Assembly (NCBI RefSeq): GCF_014193895.1
Contig: NZ_BLZR01000001.1
Coordinates: forward strand, 2,542,001 to 2,606,000
Length of the DNA: 64,000 bases
From: Clostridium fungisolvens
GTDB taxonomy: Bacteria > Bacillota > Clostridia > Clostridiales > Clostridiaceae
Reading direction: 5' to 3'
The position numbers were made by a program, and so were the translations under genes. The notes beneath the pieces are model-generated. The model searched no databases. It saw only the letters and a list, made by a program, of their open reading frames with translations, and was not told the DNA's origin. Shown here piece by piece: positions 25,769-35,258 of the stretch; position 1 is the stretch's first letter; every line of letters starts with the position of its first letter.

Positions 25769-25812
25769 GCGGGCTTCGAGTTTTCATATCGAAGTCCGCC
25801 TTTTTATAGTAA
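25769..25812 (+). terminator. Terminator after lectin-lysozyme gene
   Basis: GCGGGCTTCG and CGAAGTCCGC pair, then CTTTTTAT. Confidence 0.88.
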
Positions 25813-25904
25813 GGTTGCTTTAGTGATTTTTTCTTTCAATCTATATATCTTATTTTAGATAGTCAACTACTTAATTTCAGAACTTAACTTTAACAGGTAT
25901 AAGT

Positions 25905-26783
25905 TTAAATTTGCACTTTAAAAAATGGATAATCTTTTACCTTTTCATAATGTTGTCTTAAAAATGTTAAATCTTCATCAGTTAAAGGATTTTTTAAACA
26001 CTCATCAATATTTTCAACAACAAACGAAAAATTCACAAAATCCCCTGGTGGAACTAAGGCATCAACTCCAAGTGAAAGTGTATATTTCATTGCAGCAAGT
26101 CGCAGTTTTTTGTCTTCAAAATCTATTGGTTTACACCAAGACTTTGGAAATGGTGAACTTTCTCTTTCATCCCCATTAAGCCATGCACGTTCTATAAGCT
26201 GCTTCATACCAACTAGCCCCATACCTTTTTCTTTCGCCGTCTTACATAACTTTGTTCCCATATCGTGTCCTAGGTTCATATGCCAGTTTAAAGGAAATAG
26301 TACTGTATCAAAATCATAAAGTGACATTGCTTTTAAGGCAACAGCTTCATTATGACAGGTAATGCCTAATTTTCTAACCAAACCCTTTTCTTTGGCTTTC
26401 ACCATCATTTCCATAACTCCACCACTACCAAACGCTTTTTCCACATCTTCTTCCTTACTTAAAGCATGCATTTGATAAACATCAAGATAATCAGTGTGTA
26501 GCATACGGAAAGATTCTTCGAATTCTTTTTGTGCATCTACTTTCATTCTGCATGTGGTTTTACAAGCAAGATATATATTTTTGCGATATGGTATAAGGGA
26601 TTTACCTAACTTTTCTTGTGCATCTTCATAGGATGGAGCCACATCAAAATAGTTAATTCCTCTATCGATTGCCCATGATACATAGTTATCAGAAGCCTCT
26701 TGCCCATCTCTCATTGACACTATACCACCGTATATAACTGGAGTAATCTCAAAACCTGTATTACCAAACTTTCTTTTAATCAT
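25905..26783 (-). CDS. Aldo/keto reductase (second, distinct subfamily)
   Basis: 292 residues. It is a barrel reductase of the group often annotated as 'predicted oxidoreductase', with D and Y in NYFDVAPSYEDAQEKLG, K in IYLACKTTCRM and H in YLDVYQMHAL. Unlike some relatives it has no C-terminal ferredoxin domain. I start at ATG 26783 (MIKRKFGNTG), which has GGAGG ten bases upstream; a GTG-type start 24 nt earlier is less likely. It shares a MerR-type promoter with the gene at 15925, so it is probably induced by the same carbonyl or redox signal. Confidence 0.87.
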   Translation of the reverse strand: MIKRKFGNTGFEITPVIYGGIVSMRDGQEASDNYVSWAIDRGINYFDVAPSYEDAQEKLGKSLIPYRKNIYLACKTTCRMKVDAQKEFEESFRMLHTDYLDVYQMHALSKEEDVEKAFGSGGVMEMMVKAKEKGLVRKLGITCHNEAVALKAMSLYDFDTVLFPLNWHMNLGHDMGTKLCKTAKEKGMGLVGMKQLIERAWLNGDERESSPFPKSWCKPIDFEDKKLRLAAMKYTLSLGVDALVPPGDFVNFSFVVENIDECLKNPLTDEDLTFLRQHYEKVKDYPFFKVQI

Positions 26784-26838
26784 AAATTCAATACCTCCAA
26801 CTCTCACTTAAGACCATTAATCCTTTACCTATATATAA

Positions 26839-26869
26839 AATATACTCCATAGAGTACACTGTAAGTCAA
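26839..26869 (-). promoter_or_regulatory. MerR-type promoter of second aldo/keto reductase gene
   Basis: On the minus strand: TTGACT (26869-26864), 19-bp spacer, TATATT (26844-26839). The spacer dyad CTTACAGT-gt-ACTCTATG differs from that at 15795 in only a few bases. Confidence 0.8.
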
Positions 26870-26899
26870 TAAAATTTCAGCATGCATTTCGAAAAAAAT

Positions 26900-28684
26900 C
26901 TACATTCCAGTAATTAGAGGATGCCACACCTTCACTATAGTTCCAACATTTTCAGTGCTTTGATACTCAAGTCCAAATTCCTCTCCATATGATAATCTTA
27001 TTCTTTCATTTACATTATAAACTCCAAAACCTAGTTTAATCTCTCCGGGATTTTTACCGTGTAGTACTTTATTTAGTTTTTTCATTCTGTCCTCGCTCAT
27101 GCCTGCTCCATTATCAATTATTGTGAAACAAAGCTTCTTATCAATTATCTCGCCTTTAATTATTATCTTTCCCTTTCCCCTTTTTTCTTTTATACCATGA
27201 TATATTGCATTTTCTACTATAGGCTGCAATATAAGCTTGGTCACTTCAAAATTCATCATGTCCTCTTGTATTTTTATCTCATAGTCCAGCTTATCTTCAT
27301 ATCTAACCTTCTGAATAATAAGGTAACTTTCTATATGCATTATTTCATCTCTAACAGTAACTATTTCATTTCCCTTACTAAGCCCTATTCTTAAGAGCGT
27401 GGTAAGTGCATTTACTACATCGATAATATCCTGAGCATCATGCTCTTCAGCCATCCATTGAATGGTATCTAAAGTATTATATAAGAAATGTGGTTTTATC
27501 TGAGCTTGGAGTATGCTAATTTCTGCTTTTCTTTTACTCTTTTCCTCAGCTTGCACCAAGTGAATTAAATTCTTTATCTCATCAATCATATTATTAAAGG
27601 AATTTCCAAGTTCACCTATTTCATCACCGTATTTACTTCTAAAAAATACATTAAGATCTCCTTCCTCAGTTCTTTTCATAAGCTTTCTTAATTTAGTAAT
27701 AGGATTCACTATGGAACGAGTAAATATCATTGCCAGTATTGCTGCAAGTACAATGGTTAGTATCGCAACTGACAAAGAGTAATATTTAATATACCTCAAT
27801 GTTTTTGTGCTCTCATCTAAAGGAAATACTCCTACAGTCTTCCACTGAGTATATTCAGATCCCTTGCACATAATCTTATAGTCTTTATTATTTATGTTCT
27901 TAACAATTATATTATTTTTTAAATTTCTTACCCACTGATCCTTTATTCTATATACAACTTCATTCACAGGAGTATAAACTATCTCATTATTAGAATCCAC
28001 TATATACACAAAACCAGTTTTACCAGGCTTAACACTTTCAATTACACTTTTAATTATGTCCAGCTTAATATCAATTAGTATAACCCCTAAACATTTCCCT
28101 GTTTTATCATCAATAATGGCCTTACTCATTGATACAACATCATCAGCACAATATTGAAATACATTATTTACATTTCTTCCTACAGGTTTGCTAAAAAGTT
28201 GAATTTTATTTGGGTGATCTGCTGCTTCTATATACCATCTTTCATTTATAAGTGGGTCTCTGGATATTCTATACATTATGTCACTTATGTAGAGGTCATT
28301 TTTATTCACAACCATAATACCAACAATTTCAGGATGAAAAGGAGTAAAGCCCATTATTGCTTTTGTAACATCATACTCCATTGCTTCAGTGTTTTTCCCA
28401 TTACTTAGTTCCTTACTATTTAAAAAACTTACTACTCTTGGATCTAAGGACAAAGTATTAATGATATTCTCCATATTTTTCATATAAAAATCTACATTAG
28501 TGCTTATTTGCTGAATCATCTGATCAGTATTAACATTTTGAACATCACTTATTGAGTTATTATATATCAAATTACTTACAGTAGTTATTGTTACAACAGG
28601 CAATAAGATAACTAGAAGAAAATAAAGCATTAGCTTGTTTCCTATGCTGCTATTAAAAAAAGTAGATACAGAATTTTTCAACAT
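26900..28684 (-). CDS. LytS/YesM-type sensor histidine kinase
   Basis: 594 residues: TM at about 17-37, extracellular Cache-like domain (about 40-285, with GFVYIVDSNNEIVYTP), TM at about 295-318, HAMP (about 320-372), then the His_kinase domain with QAQIKPHFLYNTLDTIQWMA carrying the phospho-His, and HATPase_c (DNGAGMSED). This is the class that pairs with AraC-type YesN regulators. The sugar importer lies directly upstream in the same orientation and the YesN regulator and an anchored binding protein lie just beyond it, so it is probably the kinase of a three-component sugar sensor. A terminator at 29011 separates its transcript from the importer. Confidence 0.88.
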   Translation of the reverse strand: MLKNSVSTFFNSSIGNKLMLYFLLVILLPVVTITTVSNLIYNNSISDVQNVNTDQMIQQISTNVDFYMKNMENIINTLSLDPRVVSFLNSKELSNGKNTEAMEYDVTKAIMGFTPFHPEIVGIMVVNKNDLYISDIMYRISRDPLINERWYIEAADHPNKIQLFSKPVGRNVNNVFQYCADDVVSMSKAIIDDKTGKCLGVILIDIKLDIIKSVIESVKPGKTGFVYIVDSNNEIVYTPVNEVVYRIKDQWVRNLKNNIIVKNINNKDYKIMCKGSEYTQWKTVGVFPLDESTKTLRYIKYYSLSVAILTIVLAAILAMIFTRSIVNPITKLRKLMKRTEEGDLNVFFRSKYGDEIGELGNSFNNMIDEIKNLIHLVQAEEKSKRKAEISILQAQIKPHFLYNTLDTIQWMAEEHDAQDIIDVVNALTTLLRIGLSKGNEIVTVRDEIMHIESYLIIQKVRYEDKLDYEIKIQEDMMNFEVTKLILQPIVENAIYHGIKEKRGKGKIIIKGEIIDKKLCFTIIDNGAGMSEDRMKKLNKVLHGKNPGEIKLGFGVYNVNERIRLSYGEEFGLEYQSTENVGTIVKVWHPLITGM

Positions 28685-28849
28685 AAATCACCCAATTCAA
28701 AATAATATGAATTCCATTTCAAAATTAATAACTATAGATAAACCAGTTCCAAATACAATAAAAATAGACAGTTAAGTTGCAATTAATAGTTAATATAGCT
28801 GTTAAACTTACTTTGTTAAATAGAACTGGGATATCTATTCCGCTTAAGC

Positions 28850-28943
28850 AGATAAACTACTTCAATCCTTAGACTCAAAATAAAGATTTCGATGTTTCTA
28901 CGAATCTTTATTTTGATAAGTTTCAATAGGAAGTAGTTTATCT
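28850..28943. repeat. Dispersed palindromic repeat, family 1b (full copy)
   Basis: A 94-bp element with perfect terminal repeats AGATAAACTACTTC / GAAGTAGTTTATCT and an inner stem AAAATAAAGATTCG-like (CAAAATAAAGATTTCG / CGAATCTTTATTTTG). Same ends as family 1 but a different interior. Confidence 0.85.
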
Positions 28944-29010
28944 ATATTGTTCATGCCTAATATAATCATATCCAATTTCACATCATCTTACAATATTTCC
29001 CAAGCAATAT

Positions 29011-29046
29011 AAAAAAGTCAGGCCTACTTTTTAAAATAAGCCTGAT
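29011..29046 (-). terminator. Terminator of the ytf-like operon
   Basis: TCAGGC / GCCTGA stem with six T's on the minus strand, 35 bp after the last permease gene. Confidence 0.8.
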
Positions 29047-29080
29047 GTAAATATTAAACACTTCAATCCTAAATCTATTT

Positions 29081-30085
29081 TCATGTAACAACGGTTTTTC
29101 TTTTCTCATTTCTTATCACTATAAACCTTTGAAGAGCTATAAATATGAATAACAGCATTCCAACGGCTATTTTAGTCCACCAAGAATTTAAAGTACCATC
29201 AAAAATTATAAGATTTTGAATTACTCCAGTAGTTAAAACACCAAACAATGGACCTATTGCAGAACCAAAACCTCCAGTTAAGATTACTCCTCCTATAACA
29301 CTGGCAGCAATTGCATCCATCTCAGTTCCATTGCAGTGGAGTCCATAGCCTGAAGAAGTGTAAATAGTATATAATAAGCCTCCAAGAGCCGAGCAGAAAC
29401 CTGAGAAAGTGTATACCAAAATCTTTGTTTTAGCTACAGGAAGTCCCATAAGTATAGCAGAATTTTCACTTCCTCCTATAGCATATATATTTCTCCCAAA
29501 CTTGGTATACTTTAATATATATATTGCAGCAATAACCAGAAGTAAACTCACAATAACATTTATAGAAACGAAAGCATTTTGTCCAAGATGTATTCTAAAC
29601 GAAGCAATATTTGAAAACATAGGATTGTTTATACTTATAGAATCAACACTTATTAGATAAGCTGCACCTCTGGCAAAGAACATACCAGCTAAAGTTATGA
29701 TCCAAGGATGAAGCTTAAATCTCTGTATTAAATATCCTTGAGTAGTCCCTATCACAATTCCAACAAATAAAACAAATATCATTACTATAATTGGATTAAC
29801 TCCCTTTTGAAGCAGAGATCCAGTGATCATGCTTACAAAAGCAACCATTGCACCTACAGAAAGATCTATTCCTCCTGTTAATATTGTAAAAGTCTCTCCA
29901 ATTGTTAGTGCAATCAAATATGAATTATCAATTAAAAGGTTTGAAAAAACTTGGACACTAAAGAAATTATCATACTTTATACCGCCAGCTACAAAAAGCA
30001 AGATAAACAACGCAATAGTTGCATAAATAGAGGCATTCCCTTGATTTGGTTTCATACCTGATAAATTAACAGCTTTCATTTTCAT
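29081..30085 (-). CDS. yjfF: Sugar ABC transporter permease, YjfF-like
   Basis: 334 residues, eight to ten TM helices of the BPD_transp_2 (ribose/galactofuranose) type, with GETFTILTGGIDLSVGAMVA and the EAA-like AASVIGGVILTGGFGSAIGP. It forms a heterodimeric channel with the YtfT-like permease, whose gene end it overlaps by 20 bp. ATG with GGAGG upstream. It is last in the order binding protein, ATPase, permease, permease, the same order as E. coli ytfQRT-yjfF. Confidence 0.88.
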   Translation of the reverse strand: MKMKAVNLSGMKPNQGNASIYATIALFILLFVAGGIKYDNFFSVQVFSNLLIDNSYLIALTIGETFTILTGGIDLSVGAMVAFVSMITGSLLQKGVNPIIVMIFVLFVGIVIGTTQGYLIQRFKLHPWIITLAGMFFARGAAYLISVDSISINNPMFSNIASFRIHLGQNAFVSINVIVSLLLVIAAIYILKYTKFGRNIYAIGGSENSAILMGLPVAKTKILVYTFSGFCSALGGLLYTIYTSSGYGLHCNGTEMDAIAASVIGGVILTGGFGSAIGPLFGVLTTGVIQNLIIFDGTLNSWWTKIAVGMLLFIFIALQRFIVIRNEKRKTVVT

Positions 30086-31109
30086 ATGCCTTTAGCCTCC
30101 TTCCTTTGCTGCTAGTAAACTTCATAATTAGTTTCCTAAATTCTTCATTTTGAATAAGACATACTACTATAACTACTATTGCTTTTACCACAAGCGTTGT
30201 TTCAGGTGGCACACCCATACTGTATATTGTAGTGGTCAAGGTCTGTATAAACAGTGCTCCAACTACAGTTCCACCGAGATAAAATCTTCCACCATTCATC
30301 GAAGTGCCACCAATAACTGTAGCTAATATAGCGTCAAGCTCCATCCAAAGCCCTGCATTATTGGCATCTGCACTCTTTATATTTGAGCATATAATTATTC
30401 CAGCTAATCCCGCTAATGCGCCAGTTATTACATAAAGAATAAACTTTACTTTCTTTGCATTTATACCTGAATACCTGCTGGAGGTGCTGTTAATACCTAC
30501 AGCTTCTACAAATAGACCTAAGGCAGTTCTTCTCATAAGCAGATATATAATTAATATCACTGCTATGGTGATATAAACTGATACTGGAATGAACAAATAC
30601 CCTGTACCTATAAAAGTAAAAGACTTGTTAGTAAATGTTAATATCTGTCCCTTAGTTATTAATTGAGCAATACCTCTACCTACGATGTATAGTATAAGGG
30701 TACCTACCATTGGCTGAACCCCTATATAGGACACAAGCATTCCATTCCACATTCCACAAATTAAACCAGCAGCAATTCCAACTACAACAGCAAGAAAAGT
30801 ATTACCGCTATAAACAATAATTGTAGCTGCAACTGCTCCGCTTATAGCAATTATAGATCCTACGGAGATATCAATACCTTGTGTCGCAATAACTATTGTC
30901 ATTCCCAAAGACAAAAGAATTAGTGGTGTAGCTCTATTCAGTATATCAACAAGACTTCCGAAAAGGTGTCCATCTTTTACCTCCAAGCCAAGAAATCCAG
31001 GTCTCATTATTAGATTGAAAAGAAGAATTCCTATAAGACATACGAGTGGCCAAAAAATAGAAGAATGATAGATTTTTTTCAACAGATTACTTTGTTTATA
31101 CTTCTCCAC
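30066..31109 (-). CDS. ytfT: Sugar ABC transporter permease, YtfT-like
   Basis: 347 residues; BPD_transp_2 permease with LGMTIVIATQGIDISVGSII, MVGTLILYIVGRGIAQLIT and LDAILATVIGGTSMNGGRF. It uses a GTG start at 31109 preceded by AGGGAGG; its start overlaps the ATPase gene by 14 bp, so the two are coupled. It is the inner-membrane partner of YjfF for furanose import. Confidence 0.88.
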   Translation of the reverse strand: MEKYKQSNLLKKIYHSSIFWPLVCLIGILLFNLIMRPGFLGLEVKDGHLFGSLVDILNRATPLILLSLGMTIVIATQGIDISVGSIIAISGAVAATIIVYSGNTFLAVVVGIAAGLICGMWNGMLVSYIGVQPMVGTLILYIVGRGIAQLITKGQILTFTNKSFTFIGTGYLFIPVSVYITIAVILIIYLLMRRTALGLFVEAVGINSTSSRYSGINAKKVKFILYVITGALAGLAGIIICSNIKSADANNAGLWMELDAILATVIGGTSMNGGRFYLGGTVVGALFIQTLTTTIYSMGVPPETTLVVKAIVVIVVCLIQNEEFRKLIMKFTSSKGRRLKAYENESC

Positions 31110-32631
31110 CGCTTAATCCTCCCTTTGCTATTGTCGTCATTATATTGGCTTCCTCTAATTCTTCTCCTTTTAGTTCTCCTATAATATTTCTATCTCTTAA
31201 AATCAGTATTCTATCACAGCATTTTACTATTTCAGAAAGCTCTGAAGATATAAATATTATGGTTACTCCTTCACTAGCTAAATCAAGCACGAGCTTCATT
31301 ATTTCACTTTTAGCACCAACATCAATTCCTCTAGTAGGTTCATCTAGAATTAATAACTCAGGATTAGTTGCAAGCCATCTAGCTAAGATAACTTTTTGTT
31401 GATTTCCACCACTAAGGTTATCAATCCTTTGTTCCATACTTGGTGTTTTTATACCTAACATATCGATATACTTCTGTGCAATTTCCTGCTGCTGCTTCAT
31501 TGGAATATACTTGAAAACTCCACGTTTTGATTGAAGTGCTAAAATTATATTTTCCCGTATGGTGAGCTGTGCAACTATGCCTTCAACCTTTCTGTCTTCT
31601 GGACAAAAACCGAAACCTTCTTCAATAGCTCTTTGAGGATATATATATGAATATTCTTTCCCTCTTATTTTGATTTTTCCATGATCAGCCTTATCTATTC
31701 CAAATATTAGCCTTGCACTTTCACTTCTACCTGCTCCTAAGAGTCCAGCAAGTCCCAAAACTTCGCCTCTTTTAATCTCAATATTAAAAGGTTGTATACT
31801 TCCAACACGTCCAAATGCAGAGGTACTTATTAGATTACCATCAGCGAACTTCTTCTCTTCCTTTTTATTTGAGCTATTCAAAGCTTTAACTTCTTCTATA
31901 TTTTTTCCAATCATTTTAGATACAAGCTCTAGTCTAGAAAGCTTATCAGCATCATAACTTCCTACCATGTGACCGTTTCTAAGTACAGTTATTCTATCTG
32001 ATATTCCATATACCTGATCTAAGAAATGAGTAACAAATATAATAGACATTCCTTCATTCTTTAACTTTCTCATAATACTAAACAGTCTCTCAACTTCACT
32101 ATTATCAAGGCTTGAGGTAGGTTCATCAAGTATAAGTATTCCCCTTGATATATCTACCGCCCTGGCTATGGCAATCATTTGTTGCACTGCCACCGAATAA
32201 GATGAGAGCATTCTTTTGACATCTATATTTAGGTTAAGCCTTTCGCTTAACAATTTTTCTGCATTTTTATTTATTTCCTTCCAATCAATACTGCCTGCCT
32301 TCATGGGCTGCCTACCAATATAAATATTTTCTGCTACAGTTAGATTTGGACAGAGATTGATTTCTTGATAAACAGTACTTATTCCATGCTGCTGTGCATC
32401 ATAAGTTGATGCAATCTTAATATCGTCACCGTTTAAAGTTATACTTCCTTCATCTATCTCATAAACTCCTGTAAGAACCTTTATTAGTGTAGACTTCCCA
32501 GCACCGTTTTCACCCATCAGTGCATGAATCTCGCCCTTTCTAAGCTGAAAATCAACCTTTGAAAGAGCTTTAACTCCAGGAAAGGATTTACTTATTCCCT
32601 TCATACTTAGAACTACACCATCTTCTGCCAT
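31096..32631 (-). CDS. ytfR: Sugar ABC transporter ATPase, YtfR-like (two ABC domains)
   Basis: 511 residues, tandem ABC cassettes. First domain: Walker A GENGAGKSTL, signature near SSYSVAVQQM (degenerate), Walker B LILDEPTSSLD. Second domain: LAGLLGAGRSESARL (degenerate Walker A as is usual), signature LSGGNQQKV, LILDEPTRGIDVGAK. I start at ATG 32631 (MAEDGV), which follows GGAGGGG; the longer frame adds 13 unlikely residues. It powers the YtfT/YjfF channel. Confidence 0.92.
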   Translation of the reverse strand: MAEDGVVLSMKGISKSFPGVKALSKVDFQLRKGEIHALMGENGAGKSTLIKVLTGVYEIDEGSITLNGDDIKIASTYDAQQHGISTVYQEINLCPNLTVAENIYIGRQPMKAGSIDWKEINKNAEKLLSERLNLNIDVKRMLSSYSVAVQQMIAIARAVDISRGILILDEPTSSLDNSEVERLFSIMRKLKNEGMSIIFVTHFLDQVYGISDRITVLRNGHMVGSYDADKLSRLELVSKMIGKNIEEVKALNSSNKKEEKKFADGNLISTSAFGRVGSIQPFNIEIKRGEVLGLAGLLGAGRSESARLIFGIDKADHGKIKIRGKEYSYIYPQRAIEEGFGFCPEDRKVEGIVAQLTIRENIILALQSKRGVFKYIPMKQQQEIAQKYIDMLGIKTPSMEQRIDNLSGGNQQKVILARWLATNPELLILDEPTRGIDVGAKSEIMKLVLDLASEGVTIIFISSELSEIVKCCDRILILRDRNIIGELKGEELEEANIMTTIAKGGLSGGEV

Positions 32632-32742
32632 ATATCTCCCCTCCTTTAAAATAATTAATATAAATACCAAATTTATTAACTTACAATTTTCTGAAATATA
32701 TCAATGCTACTTAAACAAAATACTATAATTACCTATATATTA

Positions 32743-32803
32743 TTGAAATTGAGGTGTTCTCATCAAAATACCAAGTATTATCTGGAACCATCCTCAATTT
32801 CAA
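32743..32803 (-). repeat. Intercistronic hairpin 1 (repeat family 2-like ends)
   Basis: TTGAAATTGAGG and CCTCAATTTCAA form a perfect 12-bp stem in the gap between the binding-protein gene and the ATPase gene of the importer. GTTC/GGAAC extends the stem inward. Confidence 0.7.
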
Positions 32804-32841
32804 GGGGGGCACTTTTAAATTGCTCTATGTTTAATATTATT

Positions 32842-32883
32842 GTTGAAATTAAAGTATCAAACACGCGATACCTTAATTTCAAC
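32842..32883 (-). repeat. Intercistronic hairpin 2
   Basis: GTTGAAATTAAAGTATC and GATACCTTAATTTCAAC pair over 17 bp with one mismatch; loop AAACACGC. It lies 41 bp past the binding-protein stop codon and would protect that part of the message or partially terminate it. Confidence 0.75.
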
Positions 32884-32923
32884 TCATTTCCTATGCTTAA
32901 ACTTAACTTAAGCTTTAAAAGTC

Positions 32924-33928
32924 CTAATACTTTCTATTTGGAAGTTCTTTCTTAGCTTGATCGCCTACAAAAACACCTTCATTGGATTTTATCCATTTAT
33001 CTACTGTTTTACCTGCAGCTAAATCTTTTGCAGCTTGTAATATTTGAGGCCCTAGAAGCGGATTACACTCAACAACGCCTGTACTCTTTCCATCTGCTAC
33101 AGCTTGGAAGGCATCCTTAATACCATCTATAGAAACTATAGCAACGTCTACGCCTGGTTTAAGTCCATATTCTTCTATAGCTTGAATAGCTCCCATTGCC
33201 ATATCGTCATTATGTGCATAAACTGCTTGAATATTTTTACCTTCTGACTTTAAGAAAGCTTCCATAACTTCTTTACCTTTAGCACGGCTAAAATCACCAG
33301 ATTGTGATTTTATAACTTTATATCCTGGGTAGTCTTTAATATAATCTGCAAAACCTTTTTGTCTATCATTTGCAGCACTTGCTCCAACAGTTCCTTGAAG
33401 CTCAACTATATTTAACTTTGCATCTTTGCCAAACTTGTCAGTCAATATTTTACCTGCACTCTTACCTTCTGCAATAAAGTCTGAACCTATAAAAGTTGAA
33501 TATAAGGAATCATCACTAACTTTAACACCTCTATCAACCAATATGATTGGAATCTTTGCATCTTTTGCTTCTTTAAAAACAGTATCCCAGCCAGTTTCAA
33601 CTACTGGTGCAAGGGCAATTACATCAACCTTTTGAGCTATAAAGGATCTTAAAGCTTTTATCTGGTTTTCTTGCTTTTGCTGAGCATCAGAAAATTTAAG
33701 TTCAACATTTGAGTCAAGATTAGGTATTTCCTTGATTGAATTAGTTTCAGCAGTTCTCCATCCACTTTCAGCACCTATTTGTGAAAATCCCAAAACTAAT
33801 TTCTTGCTTGTTGTATTTGCACTTTTGTCTCCACCTGAATTATTTGTACTAGAGCTTCCACAACCAATTGCAACTGTTGCAGTCAAAGCTAAAGTTAATG
33901 CTAGTGCTACTAATTTTTTTAATTTCAT
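32924..33928 (-). CDS. ytfQ: Sugar-binding lipoprotein, YtfQ-like (galactofuranose type)
   Basis: 334 residues. Lipoprotein signal peptide with lipobox VAIGC near residue 23, a Ser/Asn-rich linker, then a periplasmic-binding-protein type I fold. Stretches closely follow E. coli YtfQ as I remember it: LGFSQIGAESGWRTAET, QQKQENQIKALRSF, APVVETGWD, VELQGTVGAS, QSGDFSRAKGKEVMEAF and VYAHNDDMAMGAIQAI. The protein captures a furanose sugar at the outside of the membrane and hands it to YtfR/T/YjfF. It is first in its operon and followed by two hairpins that should raise its level over the downstream genes. Confidence 0.92.
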   Translation of the reverse strand: MKLKKLVALALTLALTATVAIGCGSSSTNNSGGDKSANTTSKKLVLGFSQIGAESGWRTAETNSIKEIPNLDSNVELKFSDAQQKQENQIKALRSFIAQKVDVIALAPVVETGWDTVFKEAKDAKIPIILVDRGVKVSDDSLYSTFIGSDFIAEGKSAGKILTDKFGKDAKLNIVELQGTVGASAANDRQKGFADYIKDYPGYKVIKSQSGDFSRAKGKEVMEAFLKSEGKNIQAVYAHNDDMAMGAIQAIEEYGLKPGVDVAIVSIDGIKDAFQAVADGKSTGVVECNPLLGPQILQAAKDLAAGKTVDKWIKSNEGVFVGDQAKKELPNRKY

Positions 33929-33945
33929 ATCTATTCCCCCATTAC

Positions 33946-33963
33946 TTTGTAATCATTTACAAA
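33946..33963 (-). promoter_or_regulatory. cre-like palindrome upstream of ytfQ-like gene
   Basis: TTTGTAA-ATGA-TTACAAA on the minus strand, 18 bp ahead of the start codon. It fits a catabolite-responsive element apart from the central CG, here TG. It could also be a site for another regulator. Confidence 0.45.
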
Positions 33964-34060
33964 TTTATTATATAATGTCTCCTATTTTTTGTATTTGTAT
34001 TAATCAGTAATTTTGTATACTATTTGTACTGAATAAAAAAGTTGATATATCGACTTACTT

Positions 34061-34103
34061 CAGTGAATTTTTTACGCATCTGCTTTTCTGTATGCATAAA
34101 AAT
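34061..34103. repeat. Short repeat, family 3
   Basis: TTCAGTGAATTTTTTACGCA then TCTGCTTTTCTGTATGCATA resembles segments at 12058 and 53369; ACGCAT / ATGCAT form a small hairpin. Confidence 0.4.
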
Positions 34104-34184
34104 CTACCAAAGTAATTGAAATATCTAGATTTAGCCTACTTGGAAATCATATATTTTCTTAAGCGGTAAAAATCACCATAAAAT

Positions 34185-34234
34185 CAAAGACCCTGCATAA
34201 ATAGAGAGCTTTTCTCTTAAATGCTTGGTCTTTA
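34185..34234 (-). terminator. Terminator after anchored binding-protein gene
   Basis: AAAGACC and GGTCTTT, with inner GCAT / ATGC and AGAG / CTCT steps. Confidence 0.65.
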
Positions 34235-34280
34235 TTATTTAAATATATTTCAAATTGTTGTAACGATACTTAGTGCTTTC

Positions 34281-35258
34281 TTAATTCAGAAATTCCATTT
34301 TGCTGAGATATTTATCTAAGTTCTCCTTTGTTATCTTGTCACTGCCTAGTATAATTTCTTTAGGGATATTTTGTTTTTTATTCAATATTTCAATTGCGTA
34401 TTTTACAGCATCTTTACCACCAGTCTCGCAAGTAAAGGTTCCTTGAAGAATCCCTTTATCCACTAAGTCGAGGCCGCCATTGGCACCTAGAAGTCCATCT
34501 ACTCCGATAACTTTAATATTTTTAAGTCCTAATTTATAAGCTGCCCTATACGCACCAAGAGCCATATAATCATTGTGGGCAAAAATAACATCAATATCTT
34601 TTTCTTCTGCAAGTATTTCAGAAACCTTATCTTCTGTTTCATCTCTTTGCCATTCACCTATAACAGTCCTGGAAATTTCTATGTTTTTATGATCCTTCAA
34701 TACTTCTTTGAATCCCTTACTTCTCTCAACCACGGGAGGGGAATTAAGCATACCTTGTACTTCTATAACTTTACCTTGTTTATTACCAATTAGATCTGCT
34801 ACAAGTTTACCAGCTTGTATACCTATTGATTCATTATCTGGACCAATATACAAAGTATAGTTTGCCCCCTCCACTGGCCTATCTAAAACTATGACAGGAA
34901 TTCGCTTATATGTTTCTGAAACTAAAGGTGTCAACTTCTTTGAATCATCTATTGCCACTATTAATAAATCAACTCCATAATCCGAAAGCTCTTGTATATC
35001 TTTTTTCTGTCTTTCTGAATCGCCTCCGGCATCCTTATAGATTATCTTTAAATTGCTATACTTTTTAGCTTCGTTTATTATTTCCTCATTCATAGATATC
35101 CGCCAAGGCTCGGTTAAATTTGCTTGAGACATACCTATTACAAACTCTACTCCTTCAGATTTCTTTGTTCTTCCTACTAAAACAGAAACAAAACATAATA
35201 TAATTATAAAAATTAATACCATGATTATCTTTTTAGGTATTACTATTTTTCTATCCAA
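34281..35258 (-). CDS. Membrane-anchored sugar-binding protein, probable sensor component
   Basis: 325 residues. One N-terminal TM helix (about 10-27) without a lipobox, then a type I periplasmic binding fold (VIGMSQANLTEPWRISMNEE, VAIDDSKKLTPLV, RPVEGANYTLYIGPDNESIG, AHNDYMALGAYRAAYKLG). TTG start, overlapping the end of the response regulator gene by 8 bp (GGGGAGG upstream), so it is translated with that regulator. In C. beijerinckii the anchored XylFII works with LytS and YesN to sense xylose; this gene fits the same role here, presenting ligand to the kinase at 26900. That link is inference. Confidence 0.82.
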   Translation of the reverse strand: MDRKIVIPKKIIMVLIFIIILCFVSVLVGRTKKSEGVEFVIGMSQANLTEPWRISMNEEIINEAKKYSNLKIIYKDAGGDSERQKKDIQELSDYGVDLLIVAIDDSKKLTPLVSETYKRIPVIVLDRPVEGANYTLYIGPDNESIGIQAGKLVADLIGNKQGKVIEVQGMLNSPPVVERSKGFKEVLKDHKNIEISRTVIGEWQRDETEDKVSEILAEEKDIDVIFAHNDYMALGAYRAAYKLGLKNIKVIGVDGLLGANGGLDLVDKGILQGTFTCETGGKDAVKYAIEILNKKQNIPKEIILGSDKITKENLDKYLSKMEFLN

